Assembly (NCBI GenBank): GCA_934511365.1
Contig: CAKSWC010000001.1
Coordinates: 62,001-126,000, forward strand
Length of the DNA: 64,000 bases
Reading direction: 5' to 3'
DNA from: an uncultured Eubacteriales bacterium
GTDB taxonomy: Bacteria > Bacillota > Clostridia > Oscillospirales > Acutalibacteraceae
Numbering within the stretch: the first letter of the stretch is position 1; every line of letters starts with the position of its first letter. Of this stretch, positions 49,171 through 58,998 are shown piece by piece. The notes under the pieces are model-generated. The model did no database searches, had not been told where the DNA came from, and saw only the letters and a program-made list of their open reading frames with translations. The position numbers were made by a program, and so were the translations under genes.

Positions 49171-50055
49171 TCAGTATTTCACCTTTCCCTCGGCAACCTG
49201 TTTCAAGTGTGCGCCATATGGTGATTTTCCGTATTTTTCAGCGGATATCAGCAGCTTTTCGCGGTCTATCCAGCCGTTTTTGAAGCCCACTTCCTCCGGC
49301 GCGGAAATCATTATCGACTGTCTGCCCTCAATGATGCGGACAAAGTTTGATGCCTCGTTGAGGCTTTCAACCGTTCCGGTATCAAGCCACGCAAAACCGC
49401 GGCCGAGGAGCTTGACGGAAAGGCGGTTCTCTCCCAAAAAGAGCAGGTTGAGGTCGGTAATTTCAAGCTCACCGCGCGCAGACGGGCGCACCTTCTTTGC
49501 TTTTTCGCAAACGGTGCTGTCATAAAAATAAAGTCCGGTCACGCAGTAATTCGACTTCGGCCTTTTGGGCTTTTCCTCGATTGAAATCACTTTTTCGTTT
49601 TCATCAAACTCAACAACGCCGAAACGCTCCGGATCGTCAACGTAATAGCCGAAAACTGTTGCAGTGCCTTTTTCAGCGTTCTCCTTCGCCTGTTTGAGGA
49701 GCGCACCGAGACCGTTGCCGTAAAAGATGTTGTCGCCGAGTATCATTGCGCAGCAATCGCCGTCAATGAATTTTTCGCCGATTATGAACGCCTGGGCAAG
49801 CCCGTCCGGCGAGGGCTGAACCGCGTATTCGAGCTTTATTCCGAAATCCGCGCCGTTGCCGAGCAGACGTTCAAAGTTTCCGATGTCCTGCGGCGTTGAA
49901 ATAATCAGTATCTCACGGATTCCGGCCATCATCAGCACGGAAAGCGGATAATAAATCATCGGTTTGTCATAGACGGGCAAAAGCTGTTTTGACGTTACCA
50001 TTGTTACGGGGTAAAGTCTTGTTCCGCTTCCGCCGGCAAGAATGATTCCTTTCAT
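49171..50055 (-). CDS. rfbA: Glucose-1-phosphate thymidylyltransferase
   Basis: Makes dTDP-glucose, first step to dTDP-rhamnose. 294 residues, family length. GGSGTRLYPVT near residue 8, KQLLPVYDKPMIYYPLS near 23, GDNIFYG near 107 and EEKPKRPKSN near 160. GGAG upstream of the start. It stands alone: rfbB, rfbC and rfbD are not in the window. It is the last gene of a minus-strand run behind the ABC exporter genes, 32 bases apart. Confidence 0.97.
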   Translation of the reverse strand: MKGIILAGGSGTRLYPVTMVTSKQLLPVYDKPMIYYPLSVLMMAGIREILIISTPQDIGNFERLLGNGADFGIKLEYAVQPSPDGLAQAFIIGEKFIDGDCCAMILGDNIFYGNGLGALLKQAKENAEKGTATVFGYYVDDPERFGVVEFDENEKVISIEEKPKRPKSNYCVTGLYFYDSTVCEKAKKVRPSARGELEITDLNLLFLGENRLSVKLLGRGFAWLDTGTVESLNEASNFVRIIEGRQSIMISAPEEVGFKNGWIDREKLLISAEKYGKSPYGAHLKQVAEGKVKY

Positions 50056-50087
50056 TGGCTTTTTCTCCTTTTTCGGTTATATATCGG

Positions 50088-51644
50088 TTATTTGTTGTTG
50101 AACTCCGCAGTGGTAAGAATATTCCTGCAGCAAAAAACAATCACAAGAGCGGCGAGCGTATTGACGAGCGCCATTGCAAAGAAAAGTACGCCGTCAAAAA
50201 CCGGGAGAAGCATACTCGCCCCAACGCCGGCCGCAACGCCCGGAGCCGAACACAGCGCGGCAAGAAAGAAATACAGGAATATTACAAGTGCTTTGTTGCC
50301 CCCGTTTCCGAAAAAGCGCTGCAAAATCAAATTCACTCCGATAAAAAGGAAGCTGAAGCTGAGCTTTGCAAGCATCATTCCAAGAGCGGCAGGCAAGGAC
50401 GTTTCAAAAAGAAAACAAAACGGCAAAAATGTTATAACCGTCTCAGCGAGCGAACTCCAAAACTGCTCTTTGAGCATATTCAAAAGCTTTTTGAACGGCG
50501 GCTCGGGAATAAGATAGGCGTATGGCAGCAGAAGCTCCTTTGCCCAACGCCCGGCGCCAACGGTGAAAATTGAAAAATACACATTCATCATGAACGCATA
50601 GAGTACGTCTTTCACAACGAACGCAAAGCCGATTGTTACAAGAGCAAAAACGAGGCTGAGCATATCCAGTATGAGCACCTTTGAGCGCCGATTTTCAATT
50701 TTATGCTTTTCGGCAATCGCCGAAGCACCCCAGCCTTTTGAAAAACCGGTTTTTCCAACCTTAACATTGCGCGGCGCGGTCTCGGCGGCCTTGCCCTCCT
50801 TGCGCGCGGTGATTGCGGAAAAAGAGACTTCCGTGGCCTTGAGAACGTCCTCATAGTAATCGCTTTTGAGCCTTGAAACAAGAAGATAAAACAGGGCAAC
50901 ACAAAGCAAAAAGCAAAAGCACGCAATCAAAAGACCCTTATATTCACCCGTCACGGCACTAAACACGCCATACTGCACAAAACCGGCAACCGGAAAAAAG
51001 CGCATTGCCAATGAATTTGCGTTTTTGCAGACGGCCTCAAGCATTTCTCCGCCGTCACGATAGCTTTTAAACCCAAGAAAAAGAATGAACGCAGCAACAA
51101 CAAGATAAAAAACAGTTTTTGCCGCTCTGCACTTTTTGTCACTCGCAGACGTGAGGGAGTAAATCAGCATTGCAAGCATTTGAGAAAGGAAAGCGACCGC
51201 TCCGTAGCCGACAAGGACGGCAACGACCGTTCCGAGGCCGACTCCGTAGGTGTCATGCACCCACGAATACTGATACAGAATGAACACACCAAGCATCAGT
51301 GAACGGCCGAGCTGGCTCAAAAGACCGAAGGTTAAAACAAGCTGCGGCTTTTTCGGTCCAGGAAAAAGGAAGTTCACGTCCGCCATTGAGAACATTGACG
51401 CGCCGTTGAGGAAACCGTTTTTCGCAATCAAAACAAACTCAAGCGCATAAAGCGCAAAAACTATTGCAAAAAACTCCTCTTTGCTGCGCGTTCCGGCCGA
51501 GGGAAGCGAATTGCTTCCGGAAAAGACGGTTACGCCGATAAGACCAATAAAAACAAGCAGAACAATAAGCTCTGACGGACGGCGAAAAATCTCTTTCAGC
51601 CGGTTTTTAAATTTTCGGGTCAGAAGGAAACATAACGAGCTCAT
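50088..51644 (-). CDS. ABC exporter membrane protein
   Basis: 518 residues with about ten to twelve hydrophobic segments. Layout and sequence (MSSLCFLLTRKFKNRLKEIF at the start, MADVNFLFPGPKKPQ near residue 90) fit the putative ABC exporter family (PF16962-like). Its start overlaps the ATPase stop, so the two proteins form one transporter. Substrate unknown. Confidence 0.85.
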   Translation of the reverse strand: MSSLCFLLTRKFKNRLKEIFRRPSELIVLLVFIGLIGVTVFSGSNSLPSAGTRSKEEFFAIVFALYALEFVLIAKNGFLNGASMFSMADVNFLFPGPKKPQLVLTFGLLSQLGRSLMLGVFILYQYSWVHDTYGVGLGTVVAVLVGYGAVAFLSQMLAMLIYSLTSASDKKCRAAKTVFYLVVAAFILFLGFKSYRDGGEMLEAVCKNANSLAMRFFPVAGFVQYGVFSAVTGEYKGLLIACFCFLLCVALFYLLVSRLKSDYYEDVLKATEVSFSAITARKEGKAAETAPRNVKVGKTGFSKGWGASAIAEKHKIENRRSKVLILDMLSLVFALVTIGFAFVVKDVLYAFMMNVYFSIFTVGAGRWAKELLLPYAYLIPEPPFKKLLNMLKEQFWSSLAETVITFLPFCFLFETSLPAALGMMLAKLSFSFLFIGVNLILQRFFGNGGNKALVIFLYFFLAALCSAPGVAAGVGASMLLPVFDGVLFFAMALVNTLAALVIVFCCRNILTTAEFNNK

Positions 51645-52339
51645 GCTTCTCCCCCGCTTTCGGTCAGTTCAAAGAACAAGTCCTCAAGGCTCTTTCCGTC
51701 GGTATCTTTTGCGCTCTTTTCGGCGCAGAATTCACCGTTTTTCATGATGTAAGCCTTATCCCAGTAGCTTTCAACGCTGTCTATCATATGGGTGCTGATG
51801 AGCACCGTTGCACCGGCGTTTTTAAGCTCAAAAAAAACTTCCTTAAGCTGCTTTATCGCATGGGGGTCAAGGCCGACCATCGGCTCGTCAAAAATTATTA
51901 CGGACGGCTTATGAACAAGGGCACAGCAGATTGAAAGCTTTTGCTGCATTCCTTTTGAAAGCTCTTTTCCAAGCTTGTCTTTTTTATCAAGCAGTTCAAA
52001 GCGCGCAAGAAGTCTGTCAGCCGTTCCGTCATCCTCCATTTTATATGAGCGCAGCATAAATTCAAGGTGTTCACGGACAGTGAGAAGGTCATAGACTGCC
52101 GGCATTTCCGGAACATAGCCGAGGATTTTTTTCGCCTCAAGGCTTTTGTTTTCCTTTCCGTCAAGGGTAATTTCTCCCTCAAAGCGCAGCAGGCCGCAGA
52201 TGCATTTGATTATTGTTGACTTTCCGGCACCGTTCGGACCGAGGAGGACGGCAATTTCTCCGTCTCCGATGTCAAAGCTGACGCCGTTGTTTGCAACAAA
52301 CTTTCCGTATCTTTTTGTGACATTTTTAACGCTTAACAT
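51641..52339 (-). CDS. ABC transporter ATP-binding protein
   Basis: 232 residues. Walker A GPNGAGKST near residue 35, signature ELSKGMQQKLS near 130, Walker B IIFDEPMVGLDPHA near 152, His switch STHMID near 184. Drug/Na+ exporter-type ATPase (CcmA-like). Partner is the membrane protein just downstream. Confidence 0.95.
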   Translation of the reverse strand: MLSVKNVTKRYGKFVANNGVSFDIGDGEIAVLLGPNGAGKSTIIKCICGLLRFEGEITLDGKENKSLEAKKILGYVPEMPAVYDLLTVREHLEFMLRSYKMEDDGTADRLLARFELLDKKDKLGKELSKGMQQKLSICCALVHKPSVIIFDEPMVGLDPHAIKQLKEVFFELKNAGATVLISTHMIDSVESYWDKAYIMKNGEFCAEKSAKDTDGKSLEDLFFELTESGGEA

Positions 52340-52350
52340 AGAATACCTCT

Positions 52351-53751
52351 TCAGATAAGTTTTTCAAGTCCGTCGGCAGTGTATTCTTTTCCGGCGCGCT
52401 TTTTTTCAAGCTGCTGCGAAAGCAGGGCAAAGCGCTCCTTTGTTACGGGATAGAAAACAATTCCGATGATTGCAACAACAAGAAAGCACGCCGGAATGAC
52501 AGTTGCAATGTTTTCAATCGCGGCTTTTGCCGAATCGGGCTGAGTGGAAAAGTTTCCGTTGTAGCCGCCGTAATTGAGAACCTGACCGACTATCCACATT
52601 CCGATTGCCGCGCCGAACTTTTGGAAGAACTGCGGAAAAGCGGTTATCATACTCTCGCGCCGCTTTCCGTTGATGAACTCGTCAACCTCAACAAGGTCAT
52701 AGGCCATGGAATAAAAAATGGTCCAAAAGCAGGCAAGACCGAGCGCAACCGTGAAAACGGATGCAATGAGCATCGGTGTTGAGTTGATTCCGATGAGCTT
52801 AATAACAATCAGTCCGGCGAGCATAATCCCAAAGAAGATTATTCCGGCTTTTCTTCTGTCGGTAATTTCGGCAAGCTTTGTAACAATCGGAATCATTATT
52901 CCCATTGAAAGAACAAGGGTAAGAATGACTATGACCATTCCCCCGTCATCCATTCCGAGTCTCGCCTGAACAAGATAAGCAAAGTTCGACTGAATCATTG
53001 ACGAGGAGATGAGGAAGAAGAAAACAAACAAAACAAACCAGCGGAAAGGTTTCATTTTGAGAATCTGAAGATATTCCGAAACCTTGACCTTTTCCTTCTC
53101 TTCGCCGGCATCGGAAGCTTTTTTAAGCTCAATTCCGCGCAGACTCAAGGAGGCAACAACAGCCGAAATCACCGCAAGAACGGCAAGGACAGCCGCAGTC
53201 GTCAACCAACCGAGGGAGGCGCTGACGCCCATTCCGATAATCACACCGGGCAGAGCCGCCGGAACCGCGTTTCCGATAAGGATTGCAACGGTGTTGAAAA
53301 GCGAGCTTTTTCCGCGGATATCCGTGCGCTCGTCATAGTCCTCTGTAATTTCGGCAACAACGGCATAATAGGGAATTGTGTATACCGTATATGCCAGCCA
53401 GAAGCACATTGTCATTGCAGTATAGAAAATGAATTTGAAAGCGTCTCCTGCGTTGCCGAGCGGAATGAACGCCGAAATATATGTGATTCCCATCGGGAAA
53501 GCCGCGCGCAGCATGAACTTGCGCTTGTCCGCGCCCTTTTTGTCTGCAAAGTGGCCGATAATCGGGTCGGTGACGGCGTCCCATATGACGGAAATGAGGC
53601 TGACCGTTGAGGCGAGCGCCGGATTCATATGGGCAACGTCCGTCAGGAAAACAAGGTAATAGGTGTAATACATATTATAAAGAATCGACTCGGCGGCAAT
53701 TCCGCCGCAATAGCCAAACTTCTTTCTTTTTGTGAGCTGGCTTTTATGCAT
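52351..53751 (-). CDS. MFS/GPH-type sugar:cation symporter-like transporter
   Basis: 466 residues from ATG 53751 with AAAGGGA upstream (the ATG at 53787 has no site). Twelve predicted membrane segments. The first loop DAVTDPIIGHFADKKGADKRK is the glycoside-pentoside-hexuronide (MelB) family signature. Uptake of a glycoside with H+ or Na+ is likely; the ligand is unknown. Sits between a secreted subtilase gene and the ABC exporter genes on the same strand. Confidence 0.9.
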   Translation of the reverse strand: MHKSQLTKRKKFGYCGGIAAESILYNMYYTYYLVFLTDVAHMNPALASTVSLISVIWDAVTDPIIGHFADKKGADKRKFMLRAAFPMGITYISAFIPLGNAGDAFKFIFYTAMTMCFWLAYTVYTIPYYAVVAEITEDYDERTDIRGKSSLFNTVAILIGNAVPAALPGVIIGMGVSASLGWLTTAAVLAVLAVISAVVASLSLRGIELKKASDAGEEKEKVKVSEYLQILKMKPFRWFVLFVFFFLISSSMIQSNFAYLVQARLGMDDGGMVIVILTLVLSMGIMIPIVTKLAEITDRRKAGIIFFGIMLAGLIVIKLIGINSTPMLIASVFTVALGLACFWTIFYSMAYDLVEVDEFINGKRRESMITAFPQFFQKFGAAIGMWIVGQVLNYGGYNGNFSTQPDSAKAAIENIATVIPACFLVVAIIGIVFYPVTKERFALLSQQLEKKRAGKEYTADGLEKLI

Positions 53752-53800
53752 TGAAAAGCATCCCTTTCTATATTTATTCCTTTCCATATTTATTTAAATT

Positions 53801-56689
53801 TTAAGCCATGTTTCCGCTGTCCCCTGCGCCGCGTTCAAAGCTGACAACCGGCGCGGATTCAAAACGATAAACAGGATAATCTGAATGTGCCGATAAAACA
53901 GACTCGCCGCTTTCCGGAATTTCACCCGAAAGGGAGAGGCTGCAGCCGGCCTCGTTATAGGCATAGTCAAGAATATAAAGTCTTATGTTTGAAAGGGCGG
54001 AAAGGTTTTTCCTGCTCTTTTCGCTGACATTCACGGTGCAGGTATAAACCCCGTTTTCCTTTTCAAGGTTTTTGAAAGACACCTTTCCGAGCGAACGGTT
54101 ATCGGCGCCAAACATTTCAAAGCCCATAACATAGCGGTTATCTCTGATTTTTACGGTGAGAAGTGCCTCGCCGTTTTCAATTCTGTATTCCGCAGACTCA
54201 ACGGTCGGCTCTTCGTTATCGACAACGAACGGGAACGAAACGGTAACTCTTTTGCTCTTATAATTCGCCGGGGTTGTTGAAACCTTATAGACATAGCTTT
54301 GTCCGTCAACAAGCCCCTTTTTTCCGCCCCAAAGAACACCGGTTTCCGGCTTTGAAGGGTCATTGGTCTTTCGAGCATATTCAAGAAGCGAGGAACCGCA
54401 GTAACGGAAAATTCCGCTCTTTGTGTAAAGGTTATAATCCATCCGCTTTCCGTTTCTGATGAGGCCGATGCTCACGGTAACATAAGGATTTTTGAGTTTG
54501 CTTTTGAGGGCATTTTCGGAATATGCACAGTATTTTGCGTCAATGCCGAACTTTTCTCCGCTTTCAAAAATATTCGCACCAAGCGGATAATAGCTCTCGC
54601 CGTCCGTAACCATGAGTCCCCACTGTTTTCCGAGGTATGACGGTTTGCTGTCATAGATTGTGTTATCGAAAAGCTGAGGATTCGACCAGTCACCGTTGAA
54701 AGAGACAAACGGGATTGAAAGCGCAGGGACGTTTTCCTCCCCGCTTTCAAGGAAAACAAAACCGTCAATGAAGAAGCCGTTTTTGAATTTTTCGCGCTGT
54801 TTTTCAATTATCTCCTGCGAGACGGTGATTTTCACGGAAATGTTTTTGCTCTCTCCGGGAGCAAGACTGATGCGTCCGTTTTCCGCGCCCGAGGAATACA
54901 TGGCGGAATAATCAGGCTTTTTAATTGCCGTGGCCTCAAGGGTATTGATATATTCCCCGTCTCTTGTTACTGTGCAGCTATCCGTTAAAACAGCCTCACG
55001 CAGAGTGTAAGCAACATCCGTCTGCGATATATTATGAACCTTAAAGGAGAATTCAAGAACACCGTCCGTATCCTCGCCGAGTTCAATTTTCGGCCTTGAA
55101 ACACCGTCTTTCTGAGTAAGATATGCCGGGCTTTCAATCGCATTTTCAAGGTTGAGCAAGCCTGCGCCCTGACGCCTCGGAGAATAATAGGTGCTATCTC
55201 CGAAAGCGGAGAATGGGACGGCGGTGCTCATCAAAAGACTGTTGACAAATTCCGCCCTATCCTTTTTTTCAACGGAGGGGAGGTTTTCGTTAACATACTG
55301 CTTAATGGCGGCAAACGCGCCGGTATAATACGGAGCCGCCATTGACGTTCCGTTCATATATCTGTATGTATTGCCGGGAATGCTCGAATAAATATTGCTT
55401 CCCGGCGCCGTTATCTCAGGCTTGAGCCGCAAATCGGCCGTCACGCCCCAGGAGGAAAAGGAGGACATCTTGATTGAACCGACCTTTTCGATATTCAGAA
55501 CCTCCGGTCTTTTTGATTCGTTTCCGGAAACGGCAGAAGACGCAATCGCCATCGGCTGTTTATAGCTCGCCGGGGAGCCGACCGTTCCGTAATCAAAGAG
55601 GTCTGCGTTCATTCTCTCATTGCCATAGACGGCGTCGTTTTCTCCCATGCTTGCCTCGTTTCCGGCGGAGCAGGAAACGGCAATTCCGCTTTTTTGGAGC
55701 TTTTTATAAACGAGGGCGGAAATCGGATCGTCATAGTTCTGTCCGCAGGGAGAGCCGAGGCTCATGTTGACAACGTCCGCACCGAGCTTCACCGCGTCAT
55801 CAAGAGCGGCAAGGTTCGTTTCCGCCTTCGCAACGGAGTTTTTTCCGTCGCCGAATACTTTCATCAAAAGCAGCTGCGCGTCCGGTGCAACGCCGGTCAT
55901 TACCGCGCTTTTTCCGGCGGCAATTCCGGCAACGTGGGTTCCGTGATCGGAGTGCTCGTTATCAACGGTTTTGTCAATTTCGGCGTAATCCCAGATATAC
56001 GGAATTTTCTCCGAGTAATAGTTCACACCCCAGCGCGGAACTATCGTGTTAAGAACCTTAAAGGTTGTAATTTTGTTGATATCCTTTTTTGAGAGAGTCG
56101 GGTCGGCAACGCCGGAGGAAAAAACCTCGTGGCCGCATTCAAAGCCGGTGTCAAGAACGGCGATGACAAGACCCTTTCCTGTGAAGCCGTTTTCATGCGC
56201 CTTTGAAACGCCGGTAAAGCGGTTATAGTCAAACTTGCTGTCAAACTCCTGCTCGCTTTCCTCCTCCTCGGGTTGACTGTATCGCGGAGCAATGCTCACG
56301 CTTTTCACGCCGGGAAGCTTTTCAAGAGCGGAGATATACTTATAAGGAAGAACAAGCGAAAAGCCGCTCATAACAAACGAATATGAAAACGAATTTTTGA
56401 AGCTTGCGGCAGAAATGTTTTTCCTGATGAGCTTTTTAACCTTTTCCTGCGCATTTTTGAGTTTTTGATATTGCCCGCTTTCAAGATATGACGAAAGAAG
56501 CTCTTTGCGCTCCTCGGAATTCTTCACCGAATCGAGCAGACCGCCCTCCTCAAGCTCAACGATAACACTGACGTTGTCTGAAGAATTCAGAAAGCGCTGA
56601 ATTTTTTCAGCGGTTCCCTTGTCCGCAAGACCGAAAAGCGATGAAAGCATCATGAAAAAGCTCAAAATCGCTGCAATGAATGATTTCAT
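53801..56689 (-). CDS. Secreted subtilisin-like serine protease (S8)
   Basis: 962 residues. Signal peptide about 1-22, inhibitor-like propeptide to about 135. Catalytic triad complete: Asp in VIAVLDTGFE near 177, His in DHGTHVAGI near 250, Ser in NGTSMAAPYYTG near 450. A PA-domain-like insertion is not evident; the C-terminal 500 residues are beta-rich Fn3-like, as in lactocepin/C5a-peptidase-type proteases. No LPXTG, S-layer or amphipathic tail is present, so it is either released or held by its C-terminal domains. GGGAGAG upstream of the ATG. Confidence 0.95.
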   Translation of the reverse strand: MKSFIAAILSFFMMLSSLFGLADKGTAEKIQRFLNSSDNVSVIVELEEGGLLDSVKNSEERKELLSSYLESGQYQKLKNAQEKVKKLIRKNISAASFKNSFSYSFVMSGFSLVLPYKYISALEKLPGVKSVSIAPRYSQPEEEESEQEFDSKFDYNRFTGVSKAHENGFTGKGLVIAVLDTGFECGHEVFSSGVADPTLSKKDINKITTFKVLNTIVPRWGVNYYSEKIPYIWDYAEIDKTVDNEHSDHGTHVAGIAAGKSAVMTGVAPDAQLLLMKVFGDGKNSVAKAETNLAALDDAVKLGADVVNMSLGSPCGQNYDDPISALVYKKLQKSGIAVSCSAGNEASMGENDAVYGNERMNADLFDYGTVGSPASYKQPMAIASSAVSGNESKRPEVLNIEKVGSIKMSSFSSWGVTADLRLKPEITAPGSNIYSSIPGNTYRYMNGTSMAAPYYTGAFAAIKQYVNENLPSVEKKDRAEFVNSLLMSTAVPFSAFGDSTYYSPRRQGAGLLNLENAIESPAYLTQKDGVSRPKIELGEDTDGVLEFSFKVHNISQTDVAYTLREAVLTDSCTVTRDGEYINTLEATAIKKPDYSAMYSSGAENGRISLAPGESKNISVKITVSQEIIEKQREKFKNGFFIDGFVFLESGEENVPALSIPFVSFNGDWSNPQLFDNTIYDSKPSYLGKQWGLMVTDGESYYPLGANIFESGEKFGIDAKYCAYSENALKSKLKNPYVTVSIGLIRNGKRMDYNLYTKSGIFRYCGSSLLEYARKTNDPSKPETGVLWGGKKGLVDGQSYVYKVSTTPANYKSKRVTVSFPFVVDNEEPTVESAEYRIENGEALLTVKIRDNRYVMGFEMFGADNRSLGKVSFKNLEKENGVYTCTVNVSEKSRKNLSALSNIRLYILDYAYNEAGCSLSLSGEIPESGESVLSAHSDYPVYRFESAPVVSFERGAGDSGNMA

Positions 56690-56721
56690 ATGATTCTCTC
56701 CCTAAATAGTTACTTGTGTTT

Positions 56722-56750
56722 ATGATATCATAATCTTTGCGCGATAGCAA
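56722..56750 (-). promoter_or_regulatory. Promoter of the subtilase gene
   Basis: Minus strand TTGCTA, 17 bases, TATCAT with upstream TG (extended -10). Confidence 0.55.
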
Positions 56751-56761
56751 CAAATACACGC

Positions 56762-56790
56762 AAAAAACCGCCCGGAAAGGACGGTTTTTT
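56762..56790 (-). terminator. Terminator of ribU
   Basis: AAAAAACCG...CGGTTTTTT hairpin, GC core ACCGTCC/GGGCGGT on the minus strand, T-run after it; 23 bases downstream of the ribU stop. Confidence 0.85.
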
Positions 56791-56813
56791 GCACTCATTT
56801 CGTCAATACAAAT

Positions 56814-57383
56814 TCAAATGAATTTTTGTTTGTCAATTCTTTTAACAAGAGCCGGAAGGAGCGTTGCGCTGAGCACTCCGAGCATTACACCCTTGATGGC
56901 ATTGAGTGCCGTTGCAGACCAGATTGCACCCCAGAGTGCCTTTTTTTCAAGCGTTATCCCGAGGAAATACTTAAAAAACGGCGGGTCAATGAAATAGTTC
57001 GCAACAATTCCGAATAATATTATCGAAACAAGGCCGACAAGAGAGGCAGCAACAAGGCCACTCTTTTTTTCGTGCTTTTTATAAATCAGACAAAACGGAA
57101 CAATGAACGCCGTTCCGACAATGAAGTTCATCAGATTTCCAAACCCCATCTGGGTTCCGACGCCCTTGACCGCAAGCTCGATAAGATTCTTAACAAGCTC
57201 AACAATAACTCCCCAAATCGGGCCGAAAAGCATTGCGGAAAAAAGCGCGGGAATGTCGCTTAAATCAAGCTTAAGATGACTCGCTCCGGGAAAAAGCGGA
57301 AATTCAAGAAGATACAGAACAAAGCTGACGGCGCAAAGCATTGAGACAGCAACGAAACGGGTGAACTTTTTGTTTTTTTTCAT
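56814..57383 (-). CDS. ribU: Riboflavin ECF transporter S component
   Basis: 189 residues from ATG 57383; the frame extends to a TTG at 57419 without support. Membrane protein with the RibU signature FPLFPGASHLKLDLSDIPAL near residue 30 and GFGNLMNF near 93. Imports riboflavin with the shared ECF module, which is not in this window. The FMN riboswitch directly upstream confirms the substrate class: high FMN should switch the gene off. Confidence 0.97.
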   Translation of the reverse strand: MKKNKKFTRFVAVSMLCAVSFVLYLLEFPLFPGASHLKLDLSDIPALFSAMLFGPIWGVIVELVKNLIELAVKGVGTQMGFGNLMNFIVGTAFIVPFCLIYKKHEKKSGLVAASLVGLVSIILFGIVANYFIDPPFFKYFLGITLEKKALWGAIWSATALNAIKGVMLGVLSATLLPALVKRIDKQKFI

Positions 57384-57421
57384 TTTTTTATTCCAACCTT
57401 TCAGAAATATTTCTGACAAAC

Positions 57422-57449
57422 AAAAACGCCCGCAAGAAATTTGCGGGCG
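57422..57449 (-). terminator. Riboswitch expression-platform terminator
   Basis: Minus strand CGCCCGCAA, AATTTC region, TTGCGGGCG followed by TTTTTG, between the FMN aptamer and ribU. Confidence 0.9.
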
Positions 57450-57474
57450 CAGAAAAGCAGGAACACATGTTTTT

Positions 57475-57595
57475 CTTCTTCCGTCCGGACTGTGACCGTC
57501 GGCTCCGGAATTTCACCGGATCGGCTCCGCTTCAAAAGAGCAAAGTTCGCAGGCTGTAACTGCCGGTGAGGAATTGCACCTCGCCCCGAAGATTC
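57475..57595 (-). ncRNA. FMN riboswitch (RFN element)
   Basis: Minus strand begins CTTCGGGGCGAGGTGCAATTC, continues CCTCACCGGCAG, CGGTGAAATTCCGGAGCCGACGGT and ends ACAGTCCGGACGGAAGAAG: the complete conserved RFN core with closing stem CTTC/GAAG. It binds FMN and, with the following terminator, turns off ribU. Confidence 0.98.
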
Positions 57596-57609
57596 ATTTG
57601 TCATCAGTT

Positions 57610-57638
57610 ATTATATGACACTTTTTCCGCTTTGTCAA
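57610..57638 (-). promoter_or_regulatory. Promoter of the FMN riboswitch-ribU unit
   Basis: Minus strand TTGACA, 17 bases, TATAAT: perfect consensus. Confidence 0.93.
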
Positions 57639-57645
57639 CTTTTTT

Positions 57646-58605
57646 CTATACTCTTGTTTCAAGAACCGTGAGGTCGCCGAGAAGTTCGACCTTTCCGAGG
57701 CCGGCCGGGAGGAAAACGCTCTCTCCCTTATAAAACGTCAGAACGCTGTCGTTATGGCAAAGGACGCCGTTCCCATCCAGCGCAACGAGGGAAACGAATG
57801 AACTTTCGTCCGCGGTAATTTCAAAGCTATCCTTAACGTCAAGTCTATATGACGTAAAGTTTTCGCAAGAGGCAAGGAGAGTTCTTTTGCTTGAGGCGAA
57901 AACCTGCGTCTCTTTCGGCTCAAAATCGGTTCTTTGTTCTTTTTGAAGTTTCAAAACGTCAAGCGCTTTTTTAAGGTGAAGCTCGCGCGGCTTTCCGTTT
58001 TGGAGCCTTTCGTAATCATAGACGCGGTAGGTGACATTTGAGCTTTGCTGAACCTCGGCGAGGAGAATTCCCTTTCCGATTGCGTGAAGCGTTCCGGCTT
58101 CAATGAAAAAGACGTCTCCCTTTTTAACGGGAACTTTGTTGCAAAAATTCAAAACAGTGCCGTTTTGAACGGCGGCTTCAAATTGTTCCTTTGTCATGTC
58201 CTCTTTAAGGCCGAAAATCAGCTGTGCGCCCTCTTCACAGTCAAGAATATACCACATCTCGGTTTTTCCGTCCTGGTTTTCGTGCTCTCTTGCATAGGCG
58301 TTATCCGGATGAACCTGCAAAGACAGATTATCCTTTGCGTCAATGAGCTTGATGAGTACGGGGAAGGAGGAGAACTTTTTTCCGTCTGTTCCGGTGTAAT
58401 CTCTGCCCTCAGCGGAAAGAACGTCTGAAAGTGTTCTCCCCTTGAAAGCGGTGTTTTCAACAATACACTCGCCGTCCGGGTGGCAGGAAAGCACCCACGC
58501 CTCCGCCTGGCGGTCGGTCATTGCAAAATAGTCAAACTCCCTTGAAAGGCGCGTTCCGCCCCAAATATAATCTTTTATTGCCGGTGAAAGTTTTAACGGT
58601 TTCAT
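57646..58605 (-). CDS. manA: Mannose-6-phosphate isomerase, class I
   Basis: 319 residues from ATG 58605; the family usually begins here (MKPLKLSPAIKDYIWGG). The frame runs on to ATG 58674 with a GGTGA site, which would add 23 hydrophobic residues, so that start is an alternative. Zinc ligands appear in LQVHPDNAYA and KTEMWYIL near 95-110 and in FIEAGTLHAIG near 170. Interconverts mannose 6-phosphate and fructose 6-phosphate; cupin fold. Divergent from bofA. Confidence 0.92.
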   Translation of the reverse strand: MKPLKLSPAIKDYIWGGTRLSREFDYFAMTDRQAEAWVLSCHPDGECIVENTAFKGRTLSDVLSAEGRDYTGTDGKKFSSFPVLIKLIDAKDNLSLQVHPDNAYAREHENQDGKTEMWYILDCEEGAQLIFGLKEDMTKEQFEAAVQNGTVLNFCNKVPVKKGDVFFIEAGTLHAIGKGILLAEVQQSSNVTYRVYDYERLQNGKPRELHLKKALDVLKLQKEQRTDFEPKETQVFASSKRTLLASCENFTSYRLDVKDSFEITADESSFVSLVALDGNGVLCHNDSVLTFYKGESVFLPAGLGKVELLGDLTVLETRV

Positions 58606-58715
58606 TTTTAATATCAGGCCTTTCAAAATTTCTGCCGCCGGGCGCAAAACAAATTCAAACGCTTTTTCAATCATATTCACCGCCCGTCCGGGCATAAAAT
58701 TCTTTGAAAGGGGCG

Positions 58716-58988
58716 ATGAAAAAAATGCAGTTCAAAAGTATTCCGGTGATAATAATGCTTGCGGCGTTTTCCGTCATCATCCTTGCGGTGATGGTCAAAA
58801 GCAAGCATTTTTTCAAAGCGCTCGTTCTTTCGGCTTTGCAGGGCGTTGCTGCGCTTTTTGCGGTCAATCTTCTTTCGGCGGCAACGGGAGTCACCCTCGC
58901 CGTCAATCCGGTAACGCTCGCCGTTTCGGCAGTAGGCTCGCTTCCGGGCGTTGTTGCAATGCTTGTTTCAAAATTATTTCTCGGTTAG
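58716..58988 (+). CDS. bofA: Pro-sigma-K processing inhibitor BofA
   Basis: 90 residues, two to three membrane segments. AVNPVTLAVSAVGSLPGVVAM in the C-terminal half is the BofA signature. In Bacillus BofA holds SpoIVFB inactive until the engulfed forespore signals, controlling sigma-K activation. GGGG precedes the ATG closely. Converges on the amidase gene with ten bases between stops and no terminator. Confidence 0.92.
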   Translation: MKKMQFKSIPVIIMLAAFSVIILAVMVKSKHFFKALVLSALQGVAALFAVNLLSAATGVTLAVNPVTLAVSAVGSLPGVVAMLVSKLFLG

Positions 58989-58998
58989 GCAAAGTTAC

